Source: Periweissella fabaria | Lineage (GTDB): Bacteria; Bacillota; Bacilli; Lactobacillales; Lactobacillaceae | Assembly (NCBI RefSeq): GCF_918814575.1 | Contig: NZ_CAKKNS010000001.1 | Coordinates: 458,182-522,181 of the forward strand | Direction: 5' to 3' | DNA length: 64,000 nucleotides | Part shown: piece by piece, positions 33,688-42,272 of the stretch | Layout of the letters: the number at the start of each line of letters is the position of its first letter | Position numbering within the stretch: the first letter of the stretch is position 1 | Program-made: the position numbers and the translations under genes | Notes under the pieces: generated by a model | The model's database searches: none | Told to the model about the DNA's origin: nothing | Seen by the model: the letters and a program-made list of their open reading frames with translations, nothing else

Positions 33688-33872
33688 AACAGATCCCCCC
33701 ATTTTATCTGTTATCTAATCGAACACCCCCCTGTTTAATTAGAAGGTTAAATAATTAGCTAAATACAAGCTAGTACATATAACAGCGGTAACGTTGTTTC
33801 TTAGTTAAAATCCCCCCTTAAAAACAGATAGTAGAGTCTTCCCCCCTATTTAGACTTTATTATCTGTTTTTT
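33688..33872 (+). ncRNA. candidate small RNA B with four C6 motifs
   Basis: Hairpin 1 pairs AACAGAT with ATCTGTT around CCCCCCATTTT. Hairpin 2 pairs TCTAAT/ATTAGA and AACA/TGTT around a loop of exactly CCCCCC (33726-33731). A third C6 run followed by TTAAAA is at 33812-33817. The 3' hairpin pairs AACAGATA/TATCTGTT and AGTCT/AGACT around TCCCCCCTATTT and ends in a T run, so it is also the terminator. The transcript may begin at ~33608 if the upstream promoter is used. No credible ORF. Same design as the RNA at 7.9 kb. Confidence 0.65.
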
Positions 33873-34017
33873 ATTGTCTAAAAATGCTTCCGGTCAGTCC
33901 ATGGCCCCACCGAATTACTTAACTTTTTATTCTATTAACCCTCGTACAACCCTTACAGAGAAGTTAAATGTTATAATTAAACTATCTATAAATTATATTT
34001 AGCTCTTGGAGGTTATC

Positions 34018-34665
34018 GTGAAAATTATTGCGATTATTTTATTCACTGTTACTGTCATTGCGTTAATCGTCTTTGTTTCCAGCCTTGCTCATACGCTGCG
34101 GTGGCGGCAAGTCAAAGAGATGCGCCAAAAATCACGGGGGGCATTAATCGGTAGCACCATGGTCATGTTTGTTAGTGTTATCGGTGGTATTTGGCTCTTT
34201 AACCTAAATACAACCATCTTGACTAATACTAAACCAGCCATTCAAAAAAAAGCCCCGGCGTTGCCTGAAGCGCTCAAAAGTGCCGCTAGTGCAAGTAGCG
34301 CTAGCAGTAAACCTAATAATCAAGCCAAAGGAACCATGGTTAATACATTCTCAAACGCCCAACAATACCCCTATCAAGAACTAATTGCGTCTGATAAGTT
34401 AGCTTCAAAGGCGTTTGGCTTAAATCAAGCCAAAGTTACGCAAGTCGGTGATAGTAAGGGCCATACGTTTGTCCTCGCTTTTGATACTAGTGCCCCTAAA
34501 GATGTCTATATCATGATCTTTAACGGCAAAGAAACGATTCATACCGGTAACACCCTGAACGTCACGGGTATTTTAGGTAAACGCACCACGTATCAAACAG
34601 CTGATAAACAAAATAAAACGGTGCCAACCATCAATGTTGTCCAATCGGTGATTTCAGGTTCATAA
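34018..34665 (+). CDS. membrane-anchored OB-fold-like protein, unknown
   Basis: 215 residues from a GTG five bases after TTGGAGG; a TTG four codons upstream is within that site. Two membrane segments (residues ~2-22 and ~44-62) precede a Ser/Ala-rich linker (SAASASSASSK) and an outside beta-rich domain (TFVLAFDTSAPKDVYIMIF..TLNVTGILGKRTTY) that resembles an OB-fold. The family is not recognised. Confidence 0.65.
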   Translation: MKIIAIILFTVTVIALIVFVSSLAHTLRWRQVKEMRQKSRGALIGSTMVMFVSVIGGIWLFNLNTTILTNTKPAIQKKAPALPEALKSAASASSASSKPNNQAKGTMVNTFSNAQQYPYQELIASDKLASKAFGLNQAKVTQVGDSKGHTFVLAFDTSAPKDVYIMIFNGKETIHTGNTLNVTGILGKRTTYQTADKQNKTVPTINVVQSVISGS

Positions 34666-34702
34666 CTTAATCATCAACGTGGCAGCGCCAGCTAGCATAA
34701 CC

Positions 34703-34738
34703 AAAAAAGCCAGGAAAAATAAATTTTCCTGGCTTTTT
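34703..34738. terminator. bidirectional terminator, GGAAAAA loop family
   Basis: AAAAAAGCCAGGAAAA / TTTTCCTGGCTTTTTT stem. Its core is shared with terminators near 37.7, 47.7, 49.4 and 57.8 kb. Confidence 0.9.
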
Positions 34739-34753
34739 TGTCCTGTTATTCAT

Positions 34754-35212
34754 CTAAAAATCGTGTTCAGGATGTTCTTCCGTAAAAATTTTCCCGTCAC
34801 GTTCATCATGGTGCTTTTGGGTTAAGATATGCCGTTTAGACAAGTTATAGGCAATAAACACAATCACTAATAAGGCAATTGCAGCCGCTTGAATCAACAT
34901 ATCTAACGTATCATTATGGATTACGAGTAAATTCCGCAACATCGCCGTAATACCAATATAGATAAAGTTCTGCAATGAAATCCGATCTTGAACGAAATAT
35001 TCCCGGGTCAAAATAGCAAATTCAAAAAACATAAAGGTTTCCAGAATCATTTCTGAAATTTTATAAAAATTCACCGATGTGCCGCCATCCATTAGGCTAC
35101 TCGCTAAATTCCAGATTTCTTTACCAAAGAAGCTGATCATAATCACACCTAGTGCAATCATCGCGACATCTAAAATTATCTGATATATTTTATCAATATA
35201 GTTCCTATTCAA
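34754..35212 (-). CDS. psiE: PsiE family protein (phosphate-starvation-inducible)
   Basis: About 152 residues. The TTG of LNRNYIDKIY is chosen because GGAGGG lies nine bases upstream and this matches usual PsiE starts; the frame is open 23 codons further to a GTG without a good site. Four membrane segments are seen, with the PsiE pattern ILETFMFFEFAILTREYFVQDRISLQNFIYIGITAMLRNLLV. Function in envelope or phosphate stress is by family name only. The C-terminal tail is charged. Confidence 0.87.
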   Translation of the reverse strand: MNRNYIDKIYQIILDVAMIALGVIMISFFGKEIWNLASSLMDGGTSVNFYKISEMILETFMFFEFAILTREYFVQDRISLQNFIYIGITAMLRNLLVIHNDTLDMLIQAAAIALLVIVFIAYNLSKRHILTQKHHDERDGKIFTEEHPEHDF

Positions 35213-35254
35213 GTGTGGCACCCTCCAAATAGCTTTATTTTGTAATGCTTTAAT

Positions 35255-35298
35255 AGTATCAGAAAACCCTTGCTGCTTCACGTCTTTTTTCTGATACT
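35255..35298. promoter_or_regulatory. 12-bp inverted repeat ahead of psiE
   Basis: AGTATCAGAAAA (35255-35266) and TTTTCTGATACT (35287-35298) are perfect complements around a 20-nt loop, just upstream of the chosen psiE start. Could be an operator, or the terminator of the preceding minus-strand gene. Confidence 0.45.
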
Positions 35299-35317
35299 AC
35301 CTTGCCCCACCAAGTGG

Positions 35318-35932
35318 TTACTCTTTAAAACTAAATTTTAACCGGGGCCGCCGGGCTAATTGTTGCTTTTGGGCGGCCACCTTGCGGGCATGTTGTTTCG
35401 CCGCCCGTTGCTTAGCCGGGGTCGACAGCATTGCTAATTCATTTTCGAGTAAGTAATCATCGGTAATTAGATTTCCTAATTGCCGAAAGGTTATTGGAAT
35501 CAAGCTATCATTTTGCAGTAGATATAGTTTGTTTTCTTGGCGAATGAAACTACACAAGATGGTCTGCTTGCCCAGGACATCTAAAATCGCTTTATGCCGG
35601 CGTAACTGGGCGATAATCGAGCTTTTACGAGGAAATTGACTCTTTAGTTCAATATTTAAGACCGTATCCCGGCTAAAGCGTAAGACATCAAACTCTTCCC
35701 GCACGTCATACGTAAACGGAAAATTAAGAATATAGCCGCCTTGCTTTGCGATCCCAAAATCAGGCAAACGTAAGAGTTGACGGGCTAACCCAGCTAAGGC
35801 TTTTGCTTCAACACAGGTTTTAGCTTGATTAGTCAGATAAGCGGGATCATTGACGGTTAAAAACACATCTAAGAGGGCCTCTGATTGAGTAGCATGCACG
35901 AGCGACCTTAATTGAATCATTCCATCTCCCAT
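35318..35932 (-). CDS. PD-(D/E)XK nuclease-like protein
   Basis: 204 residues from the ATG with GGAGAAAACG upstream. I do not recognise the exact family. The segment EEFDVLRFSRDTVLNIELKSQF contains Asp82 and Glu95-Leu-Lys97, the D-x(12)-ExK spacing of PD-(D/E)XK nucleases. It is followed by RKSSIIAQLRRHKAIL and TILCSFI, as in NERD-like proteins. The C-terminus is very basic (AAKQHARKVAAQKQQLARRPRLK), suited to nucleic acid binding. It starts 20 bases after the hydrolase stop, so both are probably one operon. Confidence 0.6.
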   Translation of the reverse strand: MGDGMIQLRSLVHATQSEALLDVFLTVNDPAYLTNQAKTCVEAKALAGLARQLLRLPDFGIAKQGGYILNFPFTYDVREEFDVLRFSRDTVLNIELKSQFPRKSSIIAQLRRHKAILDVLGKQTILCSFIRQENKLYLLQNDSLIPITFRQLGNLITDDYLLENELAMLSTPAKQRAAKQHARKVAAQKQQLARRPRLKFSFKE

Positions 35933-35952
35933 CGTTTTCTCCTGCCGGTCCC

Positions 35953-36945
35953 TTATTGTTGTTGCAACCACTCACTGACGAGCATCGCAGCAACTTGGGC
36001 TTGTGGTAAAACACCAAAGTAATCAATAAAACCATGCATTAGCCCTTGAAACACTGCGATTTGTAACTGCGGTTGTTGACCAGTAATCCGAGTGGCTAAG
36101 TCAGCATTAAAGACATCATGTTCAGCTTTAATAATTAATGTCGGCATGGTGGTATCTAGTTGCCAACTGAGTGGCGCCGCAATTTGTTGATTAATCAACG
36201 CCGTTTGGACATTTAACATCCGGTTGAAATCATTTAACAACGGTAAGGCCAACGGGTGTTTTGGCTGAGTACTCCCACCAAATTGCCACTGCGGATATAT
36301 TAAGACTTGTCCGTTAATCAACGACCGATTAGCGGCCTCAGTCTGCATTGCCAACGCTGCCCCACTACTTTCACCGGCTAAATATAACTTAACGTTGGGT
36401 AACCATTGGTGCACAACGGCACTAACTTGGGTGATTTCAGCTAGTAAAGTTGGCAGCGTGATTTGGGTTATTAGTGGATAATCGACATTGACAATCAACC
36501 AGTCACTACCGAGTTGTGTTAATAAATATTGTAACCAATCGGCATTTCTTTCAGCGGTCCCATTAACAAGGCCCCCACCATGTAAAAAGATTAACGCATG
36601 CGTCGCTGTACCAGGAGTCAGTTCATAGATTTGGGCGCTTAATAAGCGACTAATTGGCCGGTGACTCGTCACAACTGAAACTGGCTGGCGGACGACACTG
36701 TATTTGGCGGGGGTAAACTGTAACAAATGCGCCAAGCCTTGATAGTCATGTTCATCCCATAACTGCTGTAATTTAGCGACCACCCGTGGTGATGGTTGTT
36801 GGCGTTGTTTAATTGCGGCATGCCACTCATCAATTGTGGCAGGGGTTCCCGGTAAGGTAACGATTTGCCCCATCTCAGTTGATTGAACTTCAAGATCCCG
36901 TAAACGTTGCTCGTAAGCCGCATCGGTTTGGTTAAATGCCTTCAT
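35953..36945 (-). CDS. alpha/beta hydrolase of the HSL/BD-FAE type
   Basis: 330 residues. The oxyanion motif is LHGGG (122-125), the nucleophile GESSG (Ser193), the acid AEHDVF (Asp277) and the base GLMHGF (His304). This order is typical of hormone-sensitive-lipase-like carboxylesterases. No signal peptide. The first ~110 residues form a cap-like region. Likely a short-chain esterase; natural substrate unknown. AGGAAAAATA is the ribosome site. Confidence 0.87.
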   Translation of the reverse strand: MKAFNQTDAAYEQRLRDLEVQSTEMGQIVTLPGTPATIDEWHAAIKQRQQPSPRVVAKLQQLWDEHDYQGLAHLLQFTPAKYSVVRQPVSVVTSHRPISRLLSAQIYELTPGTATHALIFLHGGGLVNGTAERNADWLQYLLTQLGSDWLIVNVDYPLITQITLPTLLAEITQVSAVVHQWLPNVKLYLAGESSGAALAMQTEAANRSLINGQVLIYPQWQFGGSTQPKHPLALPLLNDFNRMLNVQTALINQQIAAPLSWQLDTTMPTLIIKAEHDVFNADLATRITGQQPQLQIAVFQGLMHGFIDYFGVLPQAQVAAMLVSEWLQQQ

Positions 36946-37147
36946 TATTTTTCCTAACTATGTGGTCATTAATGGCCAACATTATTTATTTGCCTTAAAT
37001 ATTACCACATTTGCAACTCGCTTGCCTAATCGGCTCAGCATTAAAATAAACTGCCAAATATTTAAAACTTCTTTGCTGAAAATTCTTTAAAATAAGTTAT
37101 AATAAAGGTCATATTAAATTTATTAAAAAATTGTGAGGGAATTTTCC

Positions 37148-37636
37148 ATGTCTGATTTACACGTCCGTTTAGCTACTGTCGAAGACACACCTTTGATTCT
37201 TCAATTTATTAAAGAATTGGCCGATTACGAAGAACTACTTAGCGAAGTAACGGCCACCGAAGCCATTTTACGTAAAACTTTGTTTGAAGACCATAAAGCC
37301 GAAGTAATTATTGGTGAAGTTGATGAACAACCAGTTGCGTTTGCCCTTTTCTTTAGCAACTTCTCTACTTTTGTTGGTAAGCCGGGGCTCTACCTTGAAG
37401 ACTTGTATGTTAAGCCTGAATTCCGGGGCGCTGGGTTTGGTAAGCAATTATTAGCCTACCTAGCTAACTTAGCGGTTACCCGTGATTACGGCCGTTTTGA
37501 ATGGTGGTGTTTAGATTGGAATACCTCATCAATTGAATTTTACAAGCGCATGGGTGCCAAACCCATGGACGGCTGGACTGTCTACCGAGTTGATGGCGAT
37601 GCCCTCACTGACTTAGCTGCTAAAAACGTACTCTAA
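37148..37636 (+). CDS. GNAT acetyltransferase, spermidine/diamine acetyltransferase-like
   Basis: 162 residues from the ATG after GTGAGGGAA. The layout is that of SSAT-like enzymes: VRLATVEDTPLILQFIKELADYE, GLYLEDLYVKPEFRGAGFGKQLL with the acetyl-CoA loop, RFEWWCLDWNTSSIEFYKRMGAKPMDGWTVYR. Polyamines or other amines are the probable acceptor. Monocistronic. Confidence 0.9.
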   Translation: MSDLHVRLATVEDTPLILQFIKELADYEELLSEVTATEAILRKTLFEDHKAEVIIGEVDEQPVAFALFFSNFSTFVGKPGLYLEDLYVKPEFRGAGFGKQLLAYLANLAVTRDYGRFEWWCLDWNTSSIEFYKRMGAKPMDGWTVYRVDGDALTDLAAKNVL

Positions 37637-37651
37637 TAGTCTCATATATGT

Positions 37652-37690
37652 AAAAAAGGTCTGGAAAATCAATTTTTCCGGGCCTTTTTG
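37652..37690. terminator. bidirectional terminator, GGAAAA loop family
   Basis: AAAAAAGGTCTGGAAAA / TTTTTCCGGGCCTTTTT stem between convergent genes. Confidence 0.85.
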
Positions 37691-37695
37691 TGCGC

Positions 37696-38211
37696 TTATA
37701 ATTCTAATTGTGCTTGCGGATCTTGCTTTAAAACAGCCGCTTTAATCTGCTTTTCAGGGGCATGCTTAGCTTCCCAATCGGCGGGTTTCATGACTTTATT
37801 GGTTTGTGGATCAAAATGGGGTTGTCCATCGGCAAATAACTTAGCCATGTTTGACTCATGGATTGCTTGGATGGTTGGTTGCGGATCAAGCCCCATTAAA
37901 ACCGCCGTCCCATACGCCAAATAAATAACATCCCCTAACGCATCGGCTTGTTTAACTAACGTTGGTTGTGGTTCACGCTTTTTAGTGCGCATTTTCGTCT
38001 GGGCCCGTTCAAAGGACGCTTGGAATTGCGCCATTGCGGCGGTAAATAGTTCTTCATTGGGACACGTGGTCGCCATAAATTCGACTAATTCTTCTAACAC
38101 AAAGCCCGACCGGTAAATTGCTTCTTGCCACTCTAACGGCTTAGGATGGTCTGGTTTACGGTCATCAAACTTTTCATGAAACGTGGACGCTAATTCATAT
38201 ATATCTGTCAT
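37696..38211 (-). CDS. MazG/PRA-PH-like nucleotide pyrophosphohydrolase
   Basis: 171 residues from the ATG of MTDIYELA with GAGGAGAAGG upstream. All-alpha pyrophosphohydrolase features: EELVEFMATTCPNEELF, ADALGDVIYLAYGTAVLMGLDPQP and the C-terminal IHESNMAKLFADGQPHFDPQTNKVMKP motif found in the HAD-less LAB members of this superfamily. It probably hydrolyses a nucleoside triphosphate or phosphoribosyl nucleotide; substrate unknown. Confidence 0.82.
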   Translation of the reverse strand: MTDIYELASTFHEKFDDRKPDHPKPLEWQEAIYRSGFVLEELVEFMATTCPNEELFTAAMAQFQASFERAQTKMRTKKREPQPTLVKQADALGDVIYLAYGTAVLMGLDPQPTIQAIHESNMAKLFADGQPHFDPQTNKVMKPADWEAKHAPEKQIKAAVLKQDPQAQLEL

Positions 38212-38300
38212 GGACACCTTCTCCTCAGTTAACTTCAATCCTTGCTTTCATTAAAGCATGTTTTTAAAGTTACCACAATGCCCACCCCGTAATCGACAAA

Positions 38301-38335
38301 ACGGCCTGGAAAAATCAATTTCGCCAGGTCGCTTT
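38301..38335. terminator. decayed copy of the GGAAAAA terminator family
   Basis: GGCCTGGAAAAATCAATTTCGCCAGGTC has the same core as the other members but mismatched arms and no T run. Confidence 0.45.
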
Positions 38336-38489
38336 GTTAGCTTTCTTGATTGAGCCCGACGTATGTCTAAGCACTGTTAATTTGAATTAAAATTGTTCAA
38401 TATCTTAACTCGTTTAATTTCAAGGAATAGCTTTTATTATAATTATCCGACATTAATTCTAGATTAAAGTCCGCCATGCCGTAACTAAG

Positions 38490-40706
38490 CTATTGGGTAA
38501 CTGTCACCGTGCCACTAGTTAACAGATTAGCGGAACTCAAGCCAACTTCAAACGTATAAGCGCCATCATCGAGATGTTGGGTCCCTTGATTATCATAGTA
38601 GCCGAGTTCTGCTAATGGCACGCTAATGGTCAACGCATGGTTGGCTTGTTGACTAATCCGCTTAGTTGCCACTAATTTTTGGGTCGGTAAAATCACCGCC
38701 GCTTGTTTAGGTTGTTGTAAGTACACTTGTAAGACATCTTCAACCGCTACGGTATCACTATTAACTTGACACGTCAGCTCAATGGTCGCAGCTGCGTGAT
38801 TAAACGTGATCTTTGTTAACTCACAAGTAATATTATTTTGCCCATACGACAAGCCATGACCAAATGGATACAAGGGCGTATTGTCACAATCAATATATTT
38901 AGACACAAACCGTTCATTCGCATTCGCCGTGGTTAATGGGCGCCCGGTTGGTAAACTATCATAATGCAGTGGGATTTGGCCGACACTCCGGGGCCAAGAC
39001 ATCGCTAATTTACCACTGGGGGTCGCCGCCCCAAATAACATTTCGCGAATTGCCAGTCCCCCATTGGTTCCTGGAAACCAAACTAATAACAAGGCGTCAA
39101 AATATTTTTCAACGTCGGTCAAGACTAATGGCCGTCCAGTATAAATGACCCCAATCATTGGTTTACCTAAGGCGTGTAACGCTTTGATTAAACTGACTTG
39201 AGTCGGTGCTAAATGCAGATTCGTTTTGGAAGCCGCCTCACCGGATTGTAAGAAATCTTCACCGATCGTTAAGACAATTTTATCCGCACTGGCAGCAACT
39301 GCTAAGGCTTCTGCCGCTAATTCAGCATCTGTTTGGGCCGCTTCACTTTCAGCTTTAGCAAATTGACTCCCCATTTCCGTGGCGGTAACTTTAGCATCAT
39401 ACATGTTAAAACCTTTGGCGTACGTAAAGTCGTCATGGGCCGCTTCTAAGGCGGCTTTTAACGTTTTAACCTTACTGAAATCAGCATTAATGGACCCCCA
39501 GAGCCCCAATGTTAATGGTGAATTAGCAAACGGTCCAATGAGCGCGACTTGCTCACCGCTTGCTAATGGTAACTGGGCTGCGTCATTTTTCAACAAGACA
39601 CTACTTTCAACCGTTGCTCGTTGACTAAGTTGGGTAAATTCTTCCTCGCTACCAAGATTATCAAAACCCCGATATGGATTTTCAAATAAACCTAAATCAT
39701 TTTTTAGCCGTAACACGCGTAAAACCGCTTGGTCAACTAACGCTTCGTCTAAGGCCTCTGCGGCAATTAACTTCGTAATCCCATTAGCAAAAATTGTGGC
39801 CATCATGTCAATATCAACCCCGGCTGATAAGGCCGCTTTGGCCGCGGCTAAATCATCATCCCGATACCCCATCGTAATTAATTCATTTAAGGCATTATAA
39901 TCGGATATAACAACCCCATTAAAGGCCGCTTGCTTGCGTAACACTTCCCCTAATAACCAGTTATCAACGGAAGCCGGCATGCCGTTGACAACCGTAAAAG
40001 CAGTCATAACCAGTTTAACCCCGGCTTCCACGGCGGCTAGATATCCGGGCAAATACGTATTTAACAGACTGTATTGTGATAAATCAGCCGCGGTATATTC
40101 ACGGCCCGCTTCCACGGCTCCATAGGCTGCGTAATGTTTAATACAGGCTGCGACGTGGTGTAGATCGATCTTGGCATCGCGACTCAAGTTACCTTGTAAG
40201 CCCGTCACTAAACTGCGGCCATATGCGGCGACCGTGTGGACATCTTCACCCGGCGATTCCATCACCCGCCCCCAGCGTGGATCACGTACGACATCCAGCA
40301 TCGGGGTAAAGACGACATGCACCCCATCAGCGGCGGCTTCTTGCGCTAAAAAGGCGCCAATTGATTCCAATAACTGCTCGTCATGACTCCCCGCTAATGC
40401 CAATGGGATTGGAAAAACATTTTTATAACCATAAATCATGTCATTCATGAACAGTAGTGGAATTTTAAGGCGACTTTTTTGTAAGTATGTTTTTTGTAGC
40501 TGATCTAACGTTCCTTTCCCGGACAGATTTAAAACTGATCCCGTTTCCCAAATATCAACGTGCTCCATTTTAATATTCAATTCTGGTCCGGTAACCACAT
40601 CCCCATATTCGGCACCGAAAAAACCGGGGGTTAATTGCACTAACTGCCCAATTTTTTCCGCTAATGTCATTTCACTAATTAATTGTGTTAATCTAGCATC
40701 TTCCAT
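38490..40706 (-). CDS. GH3 family beta-glucosidase (BglX-type)
   Basis: 738 residues from the ATG of MEDARLTQ with GAGGGAATAATA upstream; the frame extends 20 codons further without support. GH3 N-domain: MTLAEKIGQLVQL, RDPRWGRVMESPGED (141-155), KHYAAYG (190-196), nucleophile Asp269 in VVISDYN. The GH3 C-domain (VALIGPFANS, VLTIGEDFLQSGEA) and a fibronectin-III-like tail (FEVGLSSANLL) follow. No signal peptide, so it acts on imported oligosaccharides. It is divergent from an AraC regulator with a cre-like site between. Exact sugar specificity is not readable. Confidence 0.9.
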   Translation of the reverse strand: MEDARLTQLISEMTLAEKIGQLVQLTPGFFGAEYGDVVTGPELNIKMEHVDIWETGSVLNLSGKGTLDQLQKTYLQKSRLKIPLLFMNDMIYGYKNVFPIPLALAGSHDEQLLESIGAFLAQEAAADGVHVVFTPMLDVVRDPRWGRVMESPGEDVHTVAAYGRSLVTGLQGNLSRDAKIDLHHVAACIKHYAAYGAVEAGREYTAADLSQYSLLNTYLPGYLAAVEAGVKLVMTAFTVVNGMPASVDNWLLGEVLRKQAAFNGVVISDYNALNELITMGYRDDDLAAAKAALSAGVDIDMMATIFANGITKLIAAEALDEALVDQAVLRVLRLKNDLGLFENPYRGFDNLGSEEEFTQLSQRATVESSVLLKNDAAQLPLASGEQVALIGPFANSPLTLGLWGSINADFSKVKTLKAALEAAHDDFTYAKGFNMYDAKVTATEMGSQFAKAESEAAQTDAELAAEALAVAASADKIVLTIGEDFLQSGEAASKTNLHLAPTQVSLIKALHALGKPMIGVIYTGRPLVLTDVEKYFDALLLVWFPGTNGGLAIREMLFGAATPSGKLAMSWPRSVGQIPLHYDSLPTGRPLTTANANERFVSKYIDCDNTPLYPFGHGLSYGQNNITCELTKITFNHAAATIELTCQVNSDTVAVEDVLQVYLQQPKQAAVILPTQKLVATKRISQQANHALTISVPLAELGYYDNQGTQHLDDGAYTFEVGLSSANLLTSGTVTVTQ

Positions 40707-40820
40707 TATTATTCCCTCATTGGTGGTCAAGTCACCAAAACGAATGCTTAGTCGCGCCACTTTCACTTTATTTTTGTAATTTAATTTTAAAAAAAGGTTT
40801 CATCAACATTTAAAAATGGT

Positions 40821-40866
40821 ATAATATTTTTAGAAAAATAATTTCTTTCTAATGAAAGCGCTTCCT
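40821..40866 (+). promoter_or_regulatory. AraC-gene promoter with cre-like site
   Basis: TGGTATAAT (extended -10, TATAAT at 40821-40826) is followed ~27 bases later by TGAAAGCGCTTCCT (40853-40866), which matches the CcpA operator TGAAAGCGCTTTCA at 12 of 14 positions. Position downstream of the start fits carbon-catabolite repression of the regulator and perhaps of the divergent GH3 gene. Confidence 0.65.
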
Positions 40867-40961
40867 TAAATCACAATATTATTATATAATTGATTGCAGT
40901 AAAACGAAAGCCAGAAAGCTACTTACTTTTTACTAAAATACGTTGTCTTATGAGGGGTAAT

Positions 40962-42131
40962 ATGAATACAAATAAATTACAAACTCTAGCATTACTTGGC
41001 GAATCTTTGCATTTTACCTATACAACAACTCCTAACTTGCAAGATTTTTTTAAGCCACTTAATCTAGAACAAAATTTACAACAAGTTATCATTGATTATT
41101 TTACTGATAAAAGTCATACGGCGATTTGCCTAATTGATCATCAAACATTGCATTATATTGTTAAACTTGATGAATATTTGATTTTAACGCCATCGAAACC
41201 ACAACGGAATATACATAAAGCAACCTCGGGCATCGCTGATCAATTCCAAACCGTTTTCAAATACGTTTTGGAAAATGTCTTCGATACCACCATTAATTGT
41301 GAACGCGTCGTTACTAATCAAAAAATCACTAGCACCACCCCACCATTAATCGTTAAACAAATGCCGTTACTCTTTAATGCGACTTCTAGTAAGCTGCTCT
41401 ATAACATGTTTAATGATGGCCTCAAGGCTCGGGATTATGCGAAGTGTGTTAGTATTATCCGCGTCATTATTTTTGCTAATCGTAAAAGTAATGCCCTTTA
41501 CCCTACGGCCCAAAGTCGCCAAATTTTATCTGAAAAATATATGAGTGTGGCCTTAATTGTCATTATTGGCCAACTAGCGATTGCGGCGGGCCTAGATGCT
41601 AATCAAATTTACGCCATTTGTGATCAATTCTTAACAGAAGTGGAAAATGCCCACGAACCGACTAATTCCTTCATTGATCGTTTCTTACTGGATATTTTAG
41701 CGACGCCGGAACAAGCCCACAAAGTTGAAATTGGCCAATTTGAGCAAATTGTCCAAACAAACATCTTCACTAAGTTATCAACGGATGATATTGCCAAGCA
41801 AATGCATATCACGCCTAATCAATTGCGTAGTATCGTTAAAAATGATTTGCAAATCACGCCGATTGAATATATTAATCAACAAAAAATCTACACGAGCTAC
41901 AGTCTTTTGCGGATGAATACCAAACTAAAAACGTATGAAATCTCGGAAATGCTTGGCTTTTATGACTCATCACACTTTATCAAAGAATTTGAACGCGTTT
42001 CGGGCATTACGCCACGTGAATATCGAAAATTAATCGTTACTGATCCTAACAAGGAAGTTGCCGTCACGCCTAAAACACCCGCTAAACGGGGGCGCAAACC
42101 TAAAGTCGCCGTCGGTAGCGATGCCCAATAA
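40962..42131 (+). CDS. AraC-family regulator with basic tail
   Basis: 389 residues from the ATG after TGAGGGGTAAT. The C-terminal AraC domain has both helix-turn-helix units: LSTDDIAKQMHITPNQLRSIVKNDLQITPIEYINQQKI and TYEISEMLGFYDSSHFIKEFERVSGITPREYRK. The large N-terminal domain (~260 residues) is helical with no known fold. A ~30-residue tail after the domain holds KRGRKPK, like an AT-hook core. It probably regulates the divergent glycosidase. It is paralogous to the gene at 50.9 kb. Confidence 0.88.
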   Translation: MNTNKLQTLALLGESLHFTYTTTPNLQDFFKPLNLEQNLQQVIIDYFTDKSHTAICLIDHQTLHYIVKLDEYLILTPSKPQRNIHKATSGIADQFQTVFKYVLENVFDTTINCERVVTNQKITSTTPPLIVKQMPLLFNATSSKLLYNMFNDGLKARDYAKCVSIIRVIIFANRKSNALYPTAQSRQILSEKYMSVALIVIIGQLAIAAGLDANQIYAICDQFLTEVENAHEPTNSFIDRFLLDILATPEQAHKVEIGQFEQIVQTNIFTKLSTDDIAKQMHITPNQLRSIVKNDLQITPIEYINQQKIYTSYSLLRMNTKLKTYEISEMLGFYDSSHFIKEFERVSGITPREYRKLIVTDPNKEVAVTPKTPAKRGRKPKVAVGSDAQ

Positions 42132-42139
42132 TTAAAACA

Positions 42140-42182
42140 AATACCCCTCTGACATGTTGGCAGCATATCAGAGGGGTATTTT
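42140..42182 (+). terminator. intrinsic terminator
   Basis: AATACCCCTCTGA / TCAGAGGGGTATT stem followed by TT. Confidence 0.8.
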
Positions 42183-42272
42183 GTAAGTAAATTTATGAAT
42201 GAAAGTTTTAATCCTTAGGGGATTGATATCATCTTAAGCGTACAAGATTAAATGAACTTAAAAAATTAACAA

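Larger units (their letters stand above)
33490..34017. other. intergenic region carrying small RNA B
   Basis: No protein gene is supported in this ~530 bp. It is largely explained by the promoter and C-rich-loop RNA described separately; the last ~140 bases lead to the next gene. Confidence 0.6.
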
